Counted from the first letter of the stretch, positions 1 to 10,260 are shown. The stretch: 64,000 nt of DNA from Wenzhouxiangella sp. XN79A (GCF_012272825.1 NZ_JAAWWS010000136.1:31946-95945); one strand, 5' to 3'. A program made the numbers and translations. Notes: generated by a model from the sequence alone, not told the origin.

Positions 1-1
1 C

Positions 2-997
2 GAGGTGCCGGTGGCCACGCCGGGTCTGATCGATGCGCGCTCGACGGTCGGCCTGTCGGGCGCGATGAACCAGCCGCACGACCAGGACCAGCTCGAACGC
101 TCTGCACCGATCCAGCCGGAGCTCCGCGCGATCGACGCCTACAACCCGCGCGAACGGCTGGTCGGCTGGCTGCGCGAGCACGGCATCACCACGCTGCATA
201 CCGGCCACGGGCCCGGCGAGCTGATCTCCGGCCAGACCCTCATCGCCAAGACCCGCGGCGAAACGGTCGACGAGGCGGTCATCGTGCCGAGCTTCGGCCT
301 GTCGGCCACGCTCGGCCCGGCCGCGACCGGCCATGATCGATCGACGCCGGGCAACCGGAGCAAGGCCGTCGCGTTGCTGCGCGCGAAGTTGATCGAGGCC
401 CGGGGCTACGCCGAGCGCCAGGACGCCGGTCGCGACCTGGCGCTGGAAGCCCTGGTCGAGGTCCTCGACGGTGCCCGCCCGCTGATCGTCGCGGCCGACC
501 ATCACGTCGATATCCTCGCTGCGCTGCGGCTGGCCGACGAGTTCGGCGTCCGGCTGATCCTGGCCAGCGCCAGCGACGCCCACCTGGTCGTCGACGAGAT
601 CCGCGCCGCCGGCGTGCCGGTGCTGCTGCACCCGACGATGATCCGGGCCTGGGGTGGCAGCGAGCGAGCCAACTTCTCGTTCACCACGGCGCGGACGCTG
701 CTCGATGCCGGCATTCCGGTGGCGCTGCAGTCGGACTTCGAAGGCTACGTGCCGAAAACGCGGGTCGTGCTGTTCGAGGCCGGGCTGCTGCTCGGATACG
801 GCCTGGACGTGGCCGAGGCGCTGGCCCTGGTCACCTCGGCGCCGGCGGCGATCCTGGGCATCGACGACCGGGTCGGCACGCTGGAGGTCGGCAAGGACGG
901 CGACGTCGCGCTGTTCGACGGCAACCCGTTCGAGTACACCACCCACGTGCTCGGCACCGTCATCGAAGGCGTGCGGGTCAGCGACGTTCGCCGCTGA
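2..997 (+). CDS. Imidazolonepropionase-like amidohydrolase, 5' end outside window
   Basis: The frame is open to the left edge, so the start and the N-terminal metal-binding HxH are missing; 331 residues are visible. The visible part is the C-terminal two thirds of an amidohydrolase-superfamily TIM barrel. It starts at the TPGLIDARS segment that normally follows the HxH strand, then shows LHTGHGPGE, AADHHVD and LHPTM, which supply likely metal and substrate residues. LQSDF carries the probable catalytic Asp, and the C-terminal composite sheet (GTLEVGKDGDVALFDGNPFE) is typical of the superfamily. Substrate cannot be deduced; imidazolonepropionase-like and peptidase-like members share these motifs. 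It converges on rho across a strong shared hairpin. Confidence 0.85.
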   Translation, partial: EVPVATPGLIDARSTVGLSGAMNQPHDQDQLERSAPIQPELRAIDAYNPRERLVGWLREHGITTLHTGHGPGELISGQTLIAKTRGETVDEAVIVPSFGLSATLGPAATGHDRSTPGNRSKAVALLRAKLIEARGYAERQDAGRDLALEALVEVLDGARPLIVAADHHVDILAALRLADEFGVRLILASASDAHLVVDEIRAAGVPVLLHPTMIRAWGGSERANFSFTTARTLLDAGIPVALQSDFEGYVPKTRVVLFEAGLLLGYGLDVAEALALVTSAPAAILGIDDRVGTLEVGKDGDVALFDGNPFEYTTHVLGTVIEGVRVSDVRR

Positions 998-1019
998 GGC
1001 CGTGAAGAAGAAGTGTCGA

Positions 1020-1057
1020 CACGAGAACGCGCCCGTCGATGCGGGCGCGTTCTCGTG
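1020..1057. terminator. Bidirectional terminator hairpin between amidohydrolase and rho
   Basis: A perfect 16-bp stem: CACGAGAACGCGCCCG at 1020-1035 pairs with CGGGCGCGTTCTCGTG at 1042-1057 around a 6-nt loop. It lies 22 bp after the amidohydrolase stop and 27 bp after the rho stop on the other strand. On the rho side it is followed by a pyrimidine-rich stretch (TTCTTCTTC). This fits a shared terminator for two convergent genes. Confidence 0.8.
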
Positions 1058-1084
1058 TTGCCTGGTGGGGTGCTGGACGAGCGG

Positions 1085-2341
<1,257 letters not shown>

Positions 2342-2585
2342 TGGATTGTCTTCAACGTGACTTGGATACGTCAGGGTGTCCTGCCTCGGCACACGCCAGC
2401 CACGGCCTGCGCCGTGCAGGCCATCGGCCATGCGGTGCCCGCGCCAGGGCGGGCGAGGAACGCGTACGTCTGTTCCGAGAGGTGCTGGAGTCTGTACGGT
2501 GGCGGGCGGCTGCCCGCTCGAGATGGCGCAAGGTTAGCACCATCGCGGCGCGCCGTCCAGCACGTGCGCACAGCGGGATCGGGTC

Positions 2586-2613
2586 GGCGGCCGCAGGGAG
2601 GATCGCGGCCGCC
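2586..2613 (-). terminator. Hairpin after trxA, in the trxA-rho gap
   Basis: GGCGGCCGC (2586-2594) and GCGGCCGCC (2605-2613) form a 9-bp G+C-only stem with a 10-nt loop, 10 bp beyond the trxA stop codon on the minus strand. No T-run follows. It could attenuate trxA transcription into rho or protect the trxA 3' end. Confidence 0.45.
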
Positions 2614-2623
2614 GCATCCGGGT

Positions 2624-2950
2624 TCAGACGTGCTGGTCGATGAACTCCTTGAGCACGCCCTTGGTCACGGCACCGACCTTCATGCCCTGGACCTTGCCGC
2701 CGGCAAAGACCATCAGGGTCGGAATGCCGCGGATCTTGAACTGGCCGGCGATCTGCTGGTTCTCGTCGATGTTGACCTTGGCGACCTTCAGCGAATCGCT
2801 GTATTCGTCGGCCAGTTCGCGCAGGATCGGGTCGATCATCTTGCAGGGGCCGCACCACTCGGCCCAGTAGTCGACGAGCACCGGCTGGTCGGACTGCAGG
2901 ACTTCCTGTTCGAACGAGGCGTCGGTTACGTGGGTGATGTTGTCGGACAC
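2624..2950 (-). CDS. trxA: Thioredoxin 1
   Basis: Cytoplasmic dithiol-disulfide oxidoreductase of 108 residues, the normal size. The active site WCGPC is at residues 32-36, preceded by VDYWAE, and the cis-proline loop GIPT is near 75-78. It feeds electrons from thioredoxin reductase to ribonucleotide reductase, PAPS reductase and other targets. It is followed by rho on the same strand and is divergent from rhlB, the arrangement known from E. coli. The start ATG at 2950 gives MSDNITHVTD, a common thioredoxin N-terminus. Confidence 0.97.
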   Translation of the reverse strand: MSDNITHVTDASFEQEVLQSDQPVLVDYWAEWCGPCKMIDPILRELADEYSDSLKVAKVNIDENQQIAGQFKIRGIPTLMVFAGGKVQGMKVGAVTKGVLKEFIDQHV

Positions 2951-3010
2951 GACGTGGGTCTCCTGGTGTGATTCGGGGATCGGGAACGGTGCGGGGCAGG
3001 GCCGCGGAGA

Positions 3011-3040
3011 ATCGGCGATTCGCCGATCCGGTGCTAGAAT
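3011..3040 (+). promoter_or_regulatory. Probable rhlB promoter with overlapping 17-bp palindrome
   Basis: An extended -10 (TGCTAGAAT, hexamer TAGAAT at 3035-3040) precedes rhlB. Immediately upstream, covering the -35 zone, is the perfect palindrome ATCGGCGATTCGCCGAT at 3011-3027. Such placement suits an operator, but the binding protein is unknown. The leader to the rhlB start would be about 190 nt. Confidence 0.45.
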
Positions 3041-3235
3041 AGCGCAAAAGCGGTGCGAGTCCGCACCCGCATGCCCCGCGATATCCGGTTGGCCGAACCT
3101 GTTTTCAAGGTGTACGTCGCGGGCTGGAGGCTCCGAGGCACTCGACTTGACGGGATGAACCCGAGAGTGCCTCCGTCGTCCCGTCGGGCGAGGCCCGAGC
3201 GCGCCGAACGCCCAGAATCAATCAAGAAGGTATCC

Positions 3236-4570
3236 GTGACCGAATCCATCGCAACCCCCGAACGCCTTTCCGCCGAGGACGCCGAACGCGTCCTGACCGA
3301 TGTCTCCTTCGCCAGCTTCGATCTGCCCGAGGCCGTCCAGCAGAGCCTGGCCGAGGCGGGGTTCGAGCGCTGCACGCCGATCCAGGCCCGGACCCTGCCG
3401 ATGGCCCTGAACGGCAAGGACGTGGCCGGCCAGGCGCGCACCGGCACCGGCAAGACCGCGGCGTTCCTGCTGGCGATCTTCAAGAACCTGCTCGGCGATC
3501 CCGATCCGAAGGCCGCCGGCCATCACCCACGCGCGGTGATCATTGCACCGACCCGCGAACTGGCGATCCAGATCCACAAGGACGCGCTGTCGCTGGGCAA
3601 GCACACCGGCCTGCGCTTCGGCCTGTCCTACGGCGGGGTCGACTACCAGAAGCAGCGCGATCTCCTCGCCGAGGGCGTCGACGTGCTGATCGGCACGCCG
3701 GGACGGATGATCGATTTCTACAAGCAGCGCGTGTTCTCGCTGGAGAAGATCCGCATCGCGGTGCTCGACGAGGCCGACCGGATGTTCGATCTCGGTTTCA
3801 TCGGCGACATCCGCTACCTGTTCCGCGCCATGCCTCCGGTCGACAAGCGCCAGTGCCTGATGTTCTCGGCCACCTTCCCGCTGAAGGTCACCGAGCTGGC
3901 CTACGAGCACATGAACGATGCCGAGACGATCCGCATCGACGAGGACCACAAGACCACCGACCGGGTCCGCCAGACCGTCTACTACCCGGCCAACCGCGAG
4001 AAGGCGCCGCTGCTGGTCAAGCTGCTGCGCGACATGGTCGACGGCCACGTGATCGTGTTCGTCAACACCCGTCGAGCCGCCGACCTGGTCGATCGCACGC
4101 TCAGGGCCAACGGCTTCGACGCCGCGATGCTGGCCGGCTCGGTGCGCCAGAGCAAGCGCCAGACGCTGCTGAAGAAGTTCTACGACGGCACCCTGCCGAT
4201 CCTGGTCGCGACCGACGTCGCTGCCCGCGGTCTGCACATTCCCGGCGTCAGCCACGTCATCAATTACGACATGCCGCAGGACGCGGCCGACTACGTCCAC
4301 CGGATCGGCCGCACGGCCCGGTTGGGCGCGACCGGCGAGGCGATCAGCTTTGCCTGCGAGGACTACGCCTTCCACCTGCCCGAGATCGAGGACTACATCG
4401 GCAAGCCGATCCCGATGGAGGAACACGATGTCGAGGCATTGCCGACGCTCGAGCGCCCGCTGCCGCCGAAGAAGAAGGACGATGCCTCCGGCGGCCGTCG
4501 TGGCGGCGGGGGCGGGGGCGGCGGTCGGCGCCGTGGTGGGCGGCGCGGCGGCGGTGGCGGCAGGGCCTGA
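3236..4570 (+). CDS. rhlB: DEAD-box ATP-dependent RNA helicase RhlB
   Basis: RNA helicase expected to unwind mRNA, in enterics as part of the degradosome. The Q motif is near residues 45-51, Walker A ARTGTGKT 67-74, PTRELA 105-110, DEAD 178-181, SAT 211-213 and HRIGRTAR in the second RecA domain. The tail is a low-complexity Gly/Arg tract of about 26 residues, typical of RNA-binding extensions. The GTG at 3236 was chosen: AAGAAGG lies 6 nt upstream, and the longer in-frame extension from 3053 is Arg-rich and unlike the family. The protein is 444 aa. Position opposite trxA-rho supports RhlB over other DEAD paralogues. Confidence 0.93.
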   Translation: MTESIATPERLSAEDAERVLTDVSFASFDLPEAVQQSLAEAGFERCTPIQARTLPMALNGKDVAGQARTGTGKTAAFLLAIFKNLLGDPDPKAAGHHPRAVIIAPTRELAIQIHKDALSLGKHTGLRFGLSYGGVDYQKQRDLLAEGVDVLIGTPGRMIDFYKQRVFSLEKIRIAVLDEADRMFDLGFIGDIRYLFRAMPPVDKRQCLMFSATFPLKVTELAYEHMNDAETIRIDEDHKTTDRVRQTVYYPANREKAPLLVKLLRDMVDGHVIVFVNTRRAADLVDRTLRANGFDAAMLAGSVRQSKRQTLLKKFYDGTLPILVATDVAARGLHIPGVSHVINYDMPQDAADYVHRIGRTARLGATGEAISFACEDYAFHLPEIEDYIGKPIPMEEHDVEALPTLERPLPPKKKDDASGGRRGGGGGGGGRRRGGRRGGGGGRA

Positions 4571-4652
4571 TCCGGGCCTGCTGTGCTACCCTCCGAGCGG
4601 TTCCGAGGCTTCCCCGTCCGAGTTCCGTTTCCGATGTCCTGGCTGATTTCCG

Positions 4653-5486
4653 ATGCACGCCGTCCAGACCGCATTCCCGTCCGCTGAACGGGCGCTTCGC
4701 CTGCTTGCGCTGGCCGCGCTGCTGCTGGCCGCAGCGGCGGTCGTCGAGCAGCTGGTCACCGGTCCCGACCTGCCGGCCACCGGCGCACTGCAGCTGCCCG
4801 AACCCGATGCGGCCAGCCCGGCCGACCTGCCGCCGGCCGACTGGCGGCTGTTCGGATCGCCCGAGGCGGTCGATCACGGGCTCGGCCGACCGGTCGAGCC
4901 GACCCCGCTGGCGCTGCGCCTGCGAGGCGCGGTGAGCGGCGACCGCGGCTACGCGATCATCGTCGATGCCGAGGGCAACGAGGGCGTCTATCGCGTCGGC
5001 GACGATCTGCCCGGCGACGCACGCGTGGTCGAGATCGAGGCACGTCGCGTGCTCCTGCGGCGGGCCGGTCGGACCGAGGCGCTCGCGCTTCCTGCCGGGG
5101 CCGGCGGCGACCGGTCGCCGGCCCGGGCCCCGGCCCGGGCCCCGAGCTCCGAAGACGGCGATCCGACCGGCGGCTTCGGCATCGGTTCGCTGACCAGCGT
5201 GACCGGCGCGTTCGCGCTGAACCCGGACGAACTGGCGCGCCAGATCACCATCCTGCCGGTCGCCGGCGGCGGGTTCCGGGTCCGCGCCGGGCGGGACGCC
5301 ACGCTGTTCACCCGGCTCGGCTTCCATGTCAACGACGTCGTCACCGCGATCAACGGCCAGCCGGTCTCGACCCAGGCCGATGTCCGCGCGGTGTTCGAGA
5401 ACTACAATCCGGGCGAGCGCATCGCCATTACCGTGCGTCGCGGCGATCGCCAGCTGGTCCTGACGCCCGACCTGAACGATTTCTGA
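4653..5486 (+). CDS. gspC: Type II secretion system protein GspC
   Basis: Inner-membrane component that links the cytoplasmic-membrane platform to the secretin. The 277 residues run: a short cytoplasmic N-terminus, one membrane helix at about 17-35 (Leu/Ala-rich), a Pro-rich linker, the homology-region beta domain at about 65-130 (ADWRLFG... LRLRGAVSG...), a disordered Pro/Ala linker, and a C-terminal PDZ-like domain from about 190 (TRLGFHVNDVVTAINGQPV). It directly precedes gspD and gspE. A possible extended -10, TGCTACCCT at 4584-4592, lies 60 bp upstream, so the three-gene unit probably has its own promoter. Confidence 0.88.
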   Translation: MHAVQTAFPSAERALRLLALAALLLAAAAVVEQLVTGPDLPATGALQLPEPDAASPADLPPADWRLFGSPEAVDHGLGRPVEPTPLALRLRGAVSGDRGYAIIVDAEGNEGVYRVGDDLPGDARVVEIEARRVLLRRAGRTEALALPAGAGGDRSPARAPARAPSSEDGDPTGGFGIGSLTSVTGAFALNPDELARQITILPVAGGGFRVRAGRDATLFTRLGFHVNDVVTAINGQPVSTQADVRAVFENYNPGERIAITVRRGDRQLVLTPDLNDF

Positions 5487-5514
5487 GTATCGCACCCGAC
5501 TCGAGGACCCATCG

Positions 5515-7422
5515 ATGATCCACCGCTGCTTGACCTTGCTGCTGCTGGCCGGACTTGCCGTCCCCGGGGCGCTGTCGGCCCAGGAGGCCGGCGACGACGG
5601 TCACGTGCTGAATTTCCAGGACGCCGAGATCCGGTCGTTGATCACCACCGTGGCCGACATCACCGGCCGCAACATCGTCATCGACCCGGCGGTCAGCGGT
5701 CGCGTCACGATCGTGTCCAACGAATCGCTGGATGCCGATGAGGTCTACGAGGTCTTCCTGTCGGTGCTCGCCGTGCACGGCTTCAGCGCATTGAGCGACG
5801 GCAACGTGACCCGGATCGTGCCCGACGCCACCGCGCGCTTCGGCGCCAACGGCGATGCCGGCGCCGGCGCGCAGGACCAGGTCACCCGGTTGATCGCGCT
5901 GTCGCACGTCCAGGCTTCCGAGGCAGTGGCGCTGCTTCGTTCGCTGGTACCGCAGTCGGCCTATCTGGCCGCGCACCCGGGCTCGAACAGCGTGCTGATC
6001 AGCGACCGGGCCGCCGGCGTGCGCCGGATCGAGTCGGTGCTGCGGCGGATGGACTCGGCGGTCGGCGACGGCCCCGAGGTGCTGGCGCTGAATCACGCCA
6101 GTGCCAGCGAGCTGGCCGAGACGGTCAACGCCATCTATTCCGGCGACCAGCCGCTGGCCTACGCCGACCCGCGAACCAACAGCCTGATCCTCGGCGGCTC
6201 GCCGGGCCAGCGCCTGCGCCTTCGCACGCTGGTCAGCCACCTCGACACGCCGCTGGACGCGGCCGGCGGCTCGCGGGTCGTCTACCTGCGGTACGCCGAC
6301 GCCGATTCGCTGGTCCCGGTGCTGGAATCGCTGGTCGAGCAGCCGGGCGAGGATGCGCCGCGCGCGCGCATCCAGGCCCACACCGAAACCAACGCGATCG
6401 TGATCACCGCACCGCCGTCGATCTACCGCGAAATCGCCTCGGTGATCGAACAGCTCGACATCCGGCGGGCCCAGGTGCTGGTCGAGGCGATCATCGCCGA
6501 GGTCGCTGCCGACACCGGTCGCGAGCTCGGTATCCAGTGGCAGTTCTTCGAGTCGGGCGACGAGGGCTTCTTCGGCGGCACCAACTTCCAGTCCGGCGGA
6601 CGCAACATCCTGAATCTCAGCGCCGGCCTGACGGGCGGTGAGGGCAGCACCACGGTGCTGCCGGGCGCCGGCCTGAACCTCGGCTACGTCGGCGGCCGGA
6701 CCAGCCTGCTCGGCATCGAGCTGCTCGAGATCGGCGCGCTGGCCCGGGCGCTGGCCACCGACAGCAACACCAACGTGCTGTCGACGCCGTCGATCGTGAC
6801 CATGGACAATCACCCGGCCAGCATCAACGTCGGCCAGGAAGTGCCGTTCCTGTCCGGCAGCTTCCTCGCCGAAGGCATTTCGAACGCCGACGGCCAGGTC
6901 AACCCGTTCCAGACCATCGAGCGGCGCGAGGTCGGGGTCAAGCTCAACGTCACCCCGCACATCAACGAGGGCGGCTCGATCATGCTGGCGATCGACCAGG
7001 AAGTCTCGTCGCTGGCCCCGGTGATCGGGGCCGTCGACCTGGTCACCAACAAGCGCACGATTTCCACCCGCGTGATGGTGCCCGACGGCGCCATGCTGGT
7101 GCTCGGCGGGCTGATCTCCGACGACCTGCAGGAAGGCACCGAGCGGGTCCCCGGCCTGGGTCGGATCCCGCTGCTCGGCGAACTGTTCACCTACCGCGCC
7201 GACAATCGGGTCAAGCGCAACCTGATGGTGTTCATCCGGCCGCGCGTGCTCGACGACCCGGAGCTGATGGACGCGGTCACCGCGGCGCAGTATTCCGGGG
7301 TCCGTGAACGGCAGCTGCAGCAGCGCGCCGACGACACCGGCGTGCTGCGTCGCCCCGATACCCCGCTGCTGCCGGAGCTCGACGCGTTCCTGCAGGCACC
7401 CAGCGGCGACGGGGGCGAATGA
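5515..7422 (+). CDS. gspD: Type II secretion system secretin GspD
   Basis: Outer-membrane channel of the type II secretion system, 635 residues. A Sec signal peptide ends near residue 23 (GALSAQ). Then come the N0 domain (FQDAEIRSLITTVADITGRN), three N1-N3 repeats with the AHPGSNSVLISD, YADPRTNSLILGG and HTETNAIVITAPP strands, and the secretin core from about 320 with VLSTPSIVTMDNHPA, VPFLSGS, and the VPGLGRIPLLGELF motif near the end. No long S-domain tail for a pilotin is evident. It overlaps gspE by 4 bp (ATGA), indicating translational coupling. Confidence 0.95.
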   Translation: MIHRCLTLLLLAGLAVPGALSAQEAGDDGHVLNFQDAEIRSLITTVADITGRNIVIDPAVSGRVTIVSNESLDADEVYEVFLSVLAVHGFSALSDGNVTRIVPDATARFGANGDAGAGAQDQVTRLIALSHVQASEAVALLRSLVPQSAYLAAHPGSNSVLISDRAAGVRRIESVLRRMDSAVGDGPEVLALNHASASELAETVNAIYSGDQPLAYADPRTNSLILGGSPGQRLRLRTLVSHLDTPLDAAGGSRVVYLRYADADSLVPVLESLVEQPGEDAPRARIQAHTETNAIVITAPPSIYREIASVIEQLDIRRAQVLVEAIIAEVAADTGRELGIQWQFFESGDEGFFGGTNFQSGGRNILNLSAGLTGGEGSTTVLPGAGLNLGYVGGRTSLLGIELLEIGALARALATDSNTNVLSTPSIVTMDNHPASINVGQEVPFLSGSFLAEGISNADGQVNPFQTIERREVGVKLNVTPHINEGGSIMLAIDQEVSSLAPVIGAVDLVTNKRTISTRVMVPDGAMLVLGGLISDDLQEGTERVPGLGRIPLLGELFTYRADNRVKRNLMVFIRPRVLDDPELMDAVTAAQYSGVRERQLQQRADDTGVLRRPDTPLLPELDAFLQAPSGDGGE

Positions 7423-8897
7423 TCGATCCGTTCCGGCCCGGTTTCGGCTTCGCCCGGCGGCGGGGCGTCACCGTCGGCGATCCGGCGCCCGACGGTCGGC
7501 ACCGCCTGCTGGTCCGGCTGCCGGCCGATCTCGAGGCGCTGCGCGAAGTGCGCCGCCACCTCGACGGGCCGGTGGTCGTCGAAAAGCTCGACGAAGCCGC
7601 CTACGGCGAGGCGATCGCCCGGCTCTATGCCGCTGGCGACGACGATGCGCGGCGAGTGGCGGCCGACCTCGGCGACGAGCTCGATCTCGACCGGCTGGCC
7701 GAACAGCTGCCCGAGCCGTCCGACCTGCTCGAATCGGCCGACGATGCGCCGATCATCCGGTTGATCAACGGCGTGCTGTCGCAGGCCGTTCGCGACGGTG
7801 CCTCCGATGTCCACGTCGAACCCTTCGAGGACCGGCTGGCGATCCGCTTCCGAATCGACGGCGTGCTGATCGAGACGCTGTCGCTGGCCCGCGCGCTGGC
7901 CGCCCCGGTGGTTTCGCGGATCAAGGTCATGGCGCGGCTCGATATCGCCGAGAAACGGCTGCCGCAGGACGGCCGGATCGGTCTGAAGCTGGCCGGGCGC
8001 CCGGTCGACGTGCGCGTCTCGACGCTGCCGTCCAGCCACGGCGAGCGCGTCGTGCTGCGGCTGCTCGACAAGCAGGCCGGGCGGCTGAGCCTGTCCGAGC
8101 TGGGCATGGACGACGCCCTGCTCGAACGCTTCCGCCGGCTGATCCAGCGCCCGCACGGTATCCTGCTGGTCACCGGCCCGACCGGCTCGGGCAAGTCGAC
8201 CAGCCTGTACGCCGCGCTGCTGGCGCTGAACGATCGACGCCGCAACATCATGACCGTCGAGGACCCGATCGAATACGACATCGACGGCGTCGGTCAGACC
8301 CAGGTCAACCCGAAGGTCGAGCTGACCTTCGCCCGCGGCCTGCGCGCGATCCTGCGCCAGGATCCCGACGTGGTCATGGTCGGCGAGATCCGCGACCTGG
8401 AAACTGCGCGGATCGCGGTCCAGGCCTCGCTGACCGGCCACCTGGTGCTGTCGACGCTGCATACCAACACCGCGGTCGGTGCGATCCACCGCCTGGTCGA
8501 TATGGGCATCGAGCCGTTCCTGCTCTCGTCGAGTCTGATCGGCGTGGTCGCGCAGCGACTGGTGCGGCGGCTGGACCCGGCGCTGCGCGAAGCCTACGAG
8601 GCGAGCACGACCGACCTCGAAGCCGCCGGCATCGACCGGCCCGGTCCGGTCACGCTGTACCGGCCGCGGCGCGACCTGCCCGAGGGCGCCACCGGCTATG
8701 CCGGCCGCACCGGAATCTACGAGCTGGTCCGGATCGACGAGGAGCTGCAGCAGCTGATCCATGCCCGGGCGCCGGAATCGGCACTGGCCGAAGCGGCGCG
8801 CCGCAGCGGACCGGGAATTTTCGACGACGGTTGGAACCGGGCGCTCGAGGGCGTGACTTCGCTCGACGAAGTGCTGCGCGTGACGCGAGAATTCTAG
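7419..8897 (+). CDS. gspE: Type II secretion ATPase GspE, lacking the zinc tetracysteine
   Basis: Cytoplasmic hexameric ATPase that powers pseudopilus assembly, 492 residues. Seen: the N2 domain with SDVHVEPFED near 129-138, Walker A GPTGSGKST 253-261, the Asp box MTVEDPIEY, Walker B DPDVVMVGEIRD 315-326 and the His box GHLVLSTLHTN 340-350. After QRLVRRL, where GspE/PilB proteins usually carry the CxxC...CxxC zinc module, this protein has no cysteine at all, yet GYAGRTGIYE is kept. The start ATG overlaps the gspD stop. Genes for GspF to GspN are not next to it and must lie elsewhere. Confidence 0.93.
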   Translation: MIDPFRPGFGFARRRGVTVGDPAPDGRHRLLVRLPADLEALREVRRHLDGPVVVEKLDEAAYGEAIARLYAAGDDDARRVAADLGDELDLDRLAEQLPEPSDLLESADDAPIIRLINGVLSQAVRDGASDVHVEPFEDRLAIRFRIDGVLIETLSLARALAAPVVSRIKVMARLDIAEKRLPQDGRIGLKLAGRPVDVRVSTLPSSHGERVVLRLLDKQAGRLSLSELGMDDALLERFRRLIQRPHGILLVTGPTGSGKSTSLYAALLALNDRRRNIMTVEDPIEYDIDGVGQTQVNPKVELTFARGLRAILRQDPDVVMVGEIRDLETARIAVQASLTGHLVLSTLHTNTAVGAIHRLVDMGIEPFLLSSSLIGVVAQRLVRRLDPALREAYEASTTDLEAAGIDRPGPVTLYRPRRDLPEGATGYAGRTGIYELVRIDEELQQLIHARAPESALAEAARRSGPGIFDDGWNRALEGVTSLDEVLRVTREF

Positions 8898-8925
8898 AAA
8901 CTCGAGGTTGCGTCGAAGAAACGAC

Positions 8926-8953
8926 GGAACCCCGGCCGGGACAGGCGGTCACA
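8926..8953 (+). promoter_or_regulatory. Sigma-E-type promoter candidate upstream of rpoE
   Basis: GGAACCC at 8926-8932, a 16-nt spacer, then TCACA at 8949-8953. This resembles the GGAACTT-N16-TCxxA signature of RpoE/AlgU promoters and sits about 50 nt before the rpoE start, as expected for an autoregulated sigma-E operon. The -10 match is only partial. Confidence 0.5.
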
Positions 8954-9004
8954 TACACCGTCGCCGGCTGCCGGCATCAATGCGATGAGGAGCAGGGCGG
9001 CCCG

Positions 9005-9598
9005 ATGGGCGAACGCGAGATCGATCAACAACTGGTCGAACGGGTACAGAAGGGCGACAAGCGAGCCTTCGATGTCCTGGTCGGCAAGTACCAGCACAAG
9101 ATCGTCAGTCTGATCTCGCGCTACGTCCACGATCATGCCGAAGCGCTGGACGTGGCCCAGGAAGCCTTCATCAAGGCCTACCGGGCGATCGGACGCTTTC
9201 GAGGCGACAGCGCGTTCTACACCTGGATGTACCGGATTGCCATCAATACCGCAAAGAACCACCTGGTCTCGCAGAGCCGCCGCCCGCCGCTTTCGGACGT
9301 CGATGCCAGCGATGCGGAACAATTTGCCGTCGATACGCGTCTCAAGGATCGTGGATCGCCGGAACACGAGCTGCTCACCGAGGAAATCGAGCAGACCATC
9401 CATGACGCGATCGCCGCGCTGCCCGAGGATCTCCGGGTCGCGATCACGCTGCGCGAGATGGAAGGCATGAGCTACGACGACATCGCCACCACCATGGACT
9501 GCCCGATCGGCACCGTGCGTTCGCGGATCTTCCGCGCCCGCGAGGCCATCGACAATCGACTGCGACCGCTGCTGGGCGGCGAGGGTCCGCGCGATTGA
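9005..9598 (+). CDS. rpoE: RNA polymerase sigma factor RpoE (AlgU)
   Basis: ECF sigma factor for envelope stress, 197 residues. Region 2 holds DVAQEAFIKAYRAI and the -10-recognising FYTWMYRIAINTAKN; region 4 holds ALPEDLRVAITLREMEGMSY and the helix-turn-helix IGTVRSRIFRAREAI. The ATG at 9005 follows an AGGAG at 8986-8990 and gives the family N-terminus (MGEREIDQQLVERVQKGD). It heads an operon with anti-sigma factor rseA, rseB, rseC and mucD. Activity is expected to be set by regulated proteolysis of RseA. Confidence 0.97.
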   Translation: MGEREIDQQLVERVQKGDKRAFDVLVGKYQHKIVSLISRYVHDHAEALDVAQEAFIKAYRAIGRFRGDSAFYTWMYRIAINTAKNHLVSQSRRPPLSDVDASDAEQFAVDTRLKDRGSPEHELLTEEIEQTIHDAIAALPEDLRVAITLREMEGMSYDDIATTMDCPIGTVRSRIFRAREAIDNRLRPLLGGEGPRD

Positions 9599-9642
9599 GC
9601 GCGGGCCGACTTCCGGAGACGAACCCCGACGAGGTGCACCCC

Positions 9643-10260
9643 TTGGAACGAAACAACGAGCAACTTTCGGCCTTGATGGACGGCGAGCTGGATCGTCGGG
9701 AATCCCGATTCCTGCTGCGCCGATTGATCGCCGACGAGGGCCTGCAGCGTGACTGGGCCCGCTATCACCTGGCGCGCGACTGCATGAAGTCGGAATTCAG
9801 GGGGCCGGTCGACCTCGTCGCCCGGGTCCGCGGAGCGATCGCCGAGGAGCGCATGGACCCGGTCGCCCGGCTGTCGCCGCTGGCGCGGTTCGGCATCGGT
9901 GGCGCCATGGCCGCCGGGGTCGCGATGCTGGCGGTGGTGGGACTGAATCAGCGGCTGGCCAACGAGCAGATCCCGGGCGAGCCGGCGCCGGCCTTCGTCA
10001 GCCAGAGCTCTGCGCTGGATCGCCAGTTCAGCCGCCAGGCCATCCCGGTCGGCCTCAACAACCTGCCGGCCGGTCCCTCGCGACGGGCCGCCGATGACCC
10101 GCGTGACCGGATCAGCCGCTACATCATCCGTCACGGCCAGGCCTCCGGCGCATCGAACTTCGTTTCCTTCACGCCGATCCTGACCTCGGACCCGGCCGCC
10201 GCGGCCGTGCCGCTGGACACCGGGCCGACCGATAACGACGCGGGCGACGCCGGGGAATGA
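9643..10260 (+). CDS. rseA: Anti-sigma-E factor RseA (MucA)
   Basis: Single-pass inner-membrane protein that sequesters RpoE. The cytoplasmic sigma-binding domain begins NNEQLSALMDGELDRRESRFLLRRL in two contiguous parts, a membrane helix lies at about 85-103 (GIGGAMAAGVAMLAVVGL), and a periplasmic domain of roughly 100 residues follows, the target of RseB and the site-1 protease. The TTG at 9643 is preferred: GAGG lies 8 nt upstream and MERNNEQLSALMDGE matches the family N-terminus. A TTG at 9595 overlapping the rpoE stop would add 16 unrelated residues. The gene overlaps rseB by 4 bp (ATGA). Confidence 0.88.
   Translation: MERNNEQLSALMDGELDRRESRFLLRRLIADEGLQRDWARYHLARDCMKSEFRGPVDLVARVRGAIAEERMDPVARLSPLARFGIGGAMAAGVAMLAVVGLNQRLANEQIPGEPAPAFVSQSSALDRQFSRQAIPVGLNNLPAGPSRRAADDPRDRISRYIIRHGQASGASNFVSFTPILTSDPAAAAVPLDTGPTDNDAGDAGE

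Noticed and set aside
7304..9004. N-terminal extension of the rpoE frame through gspE
   Set aside because: It is an out-of-frame shadow of gspE, Arg/Pro-rich; the sigma factor starts at 9005 with an SD.
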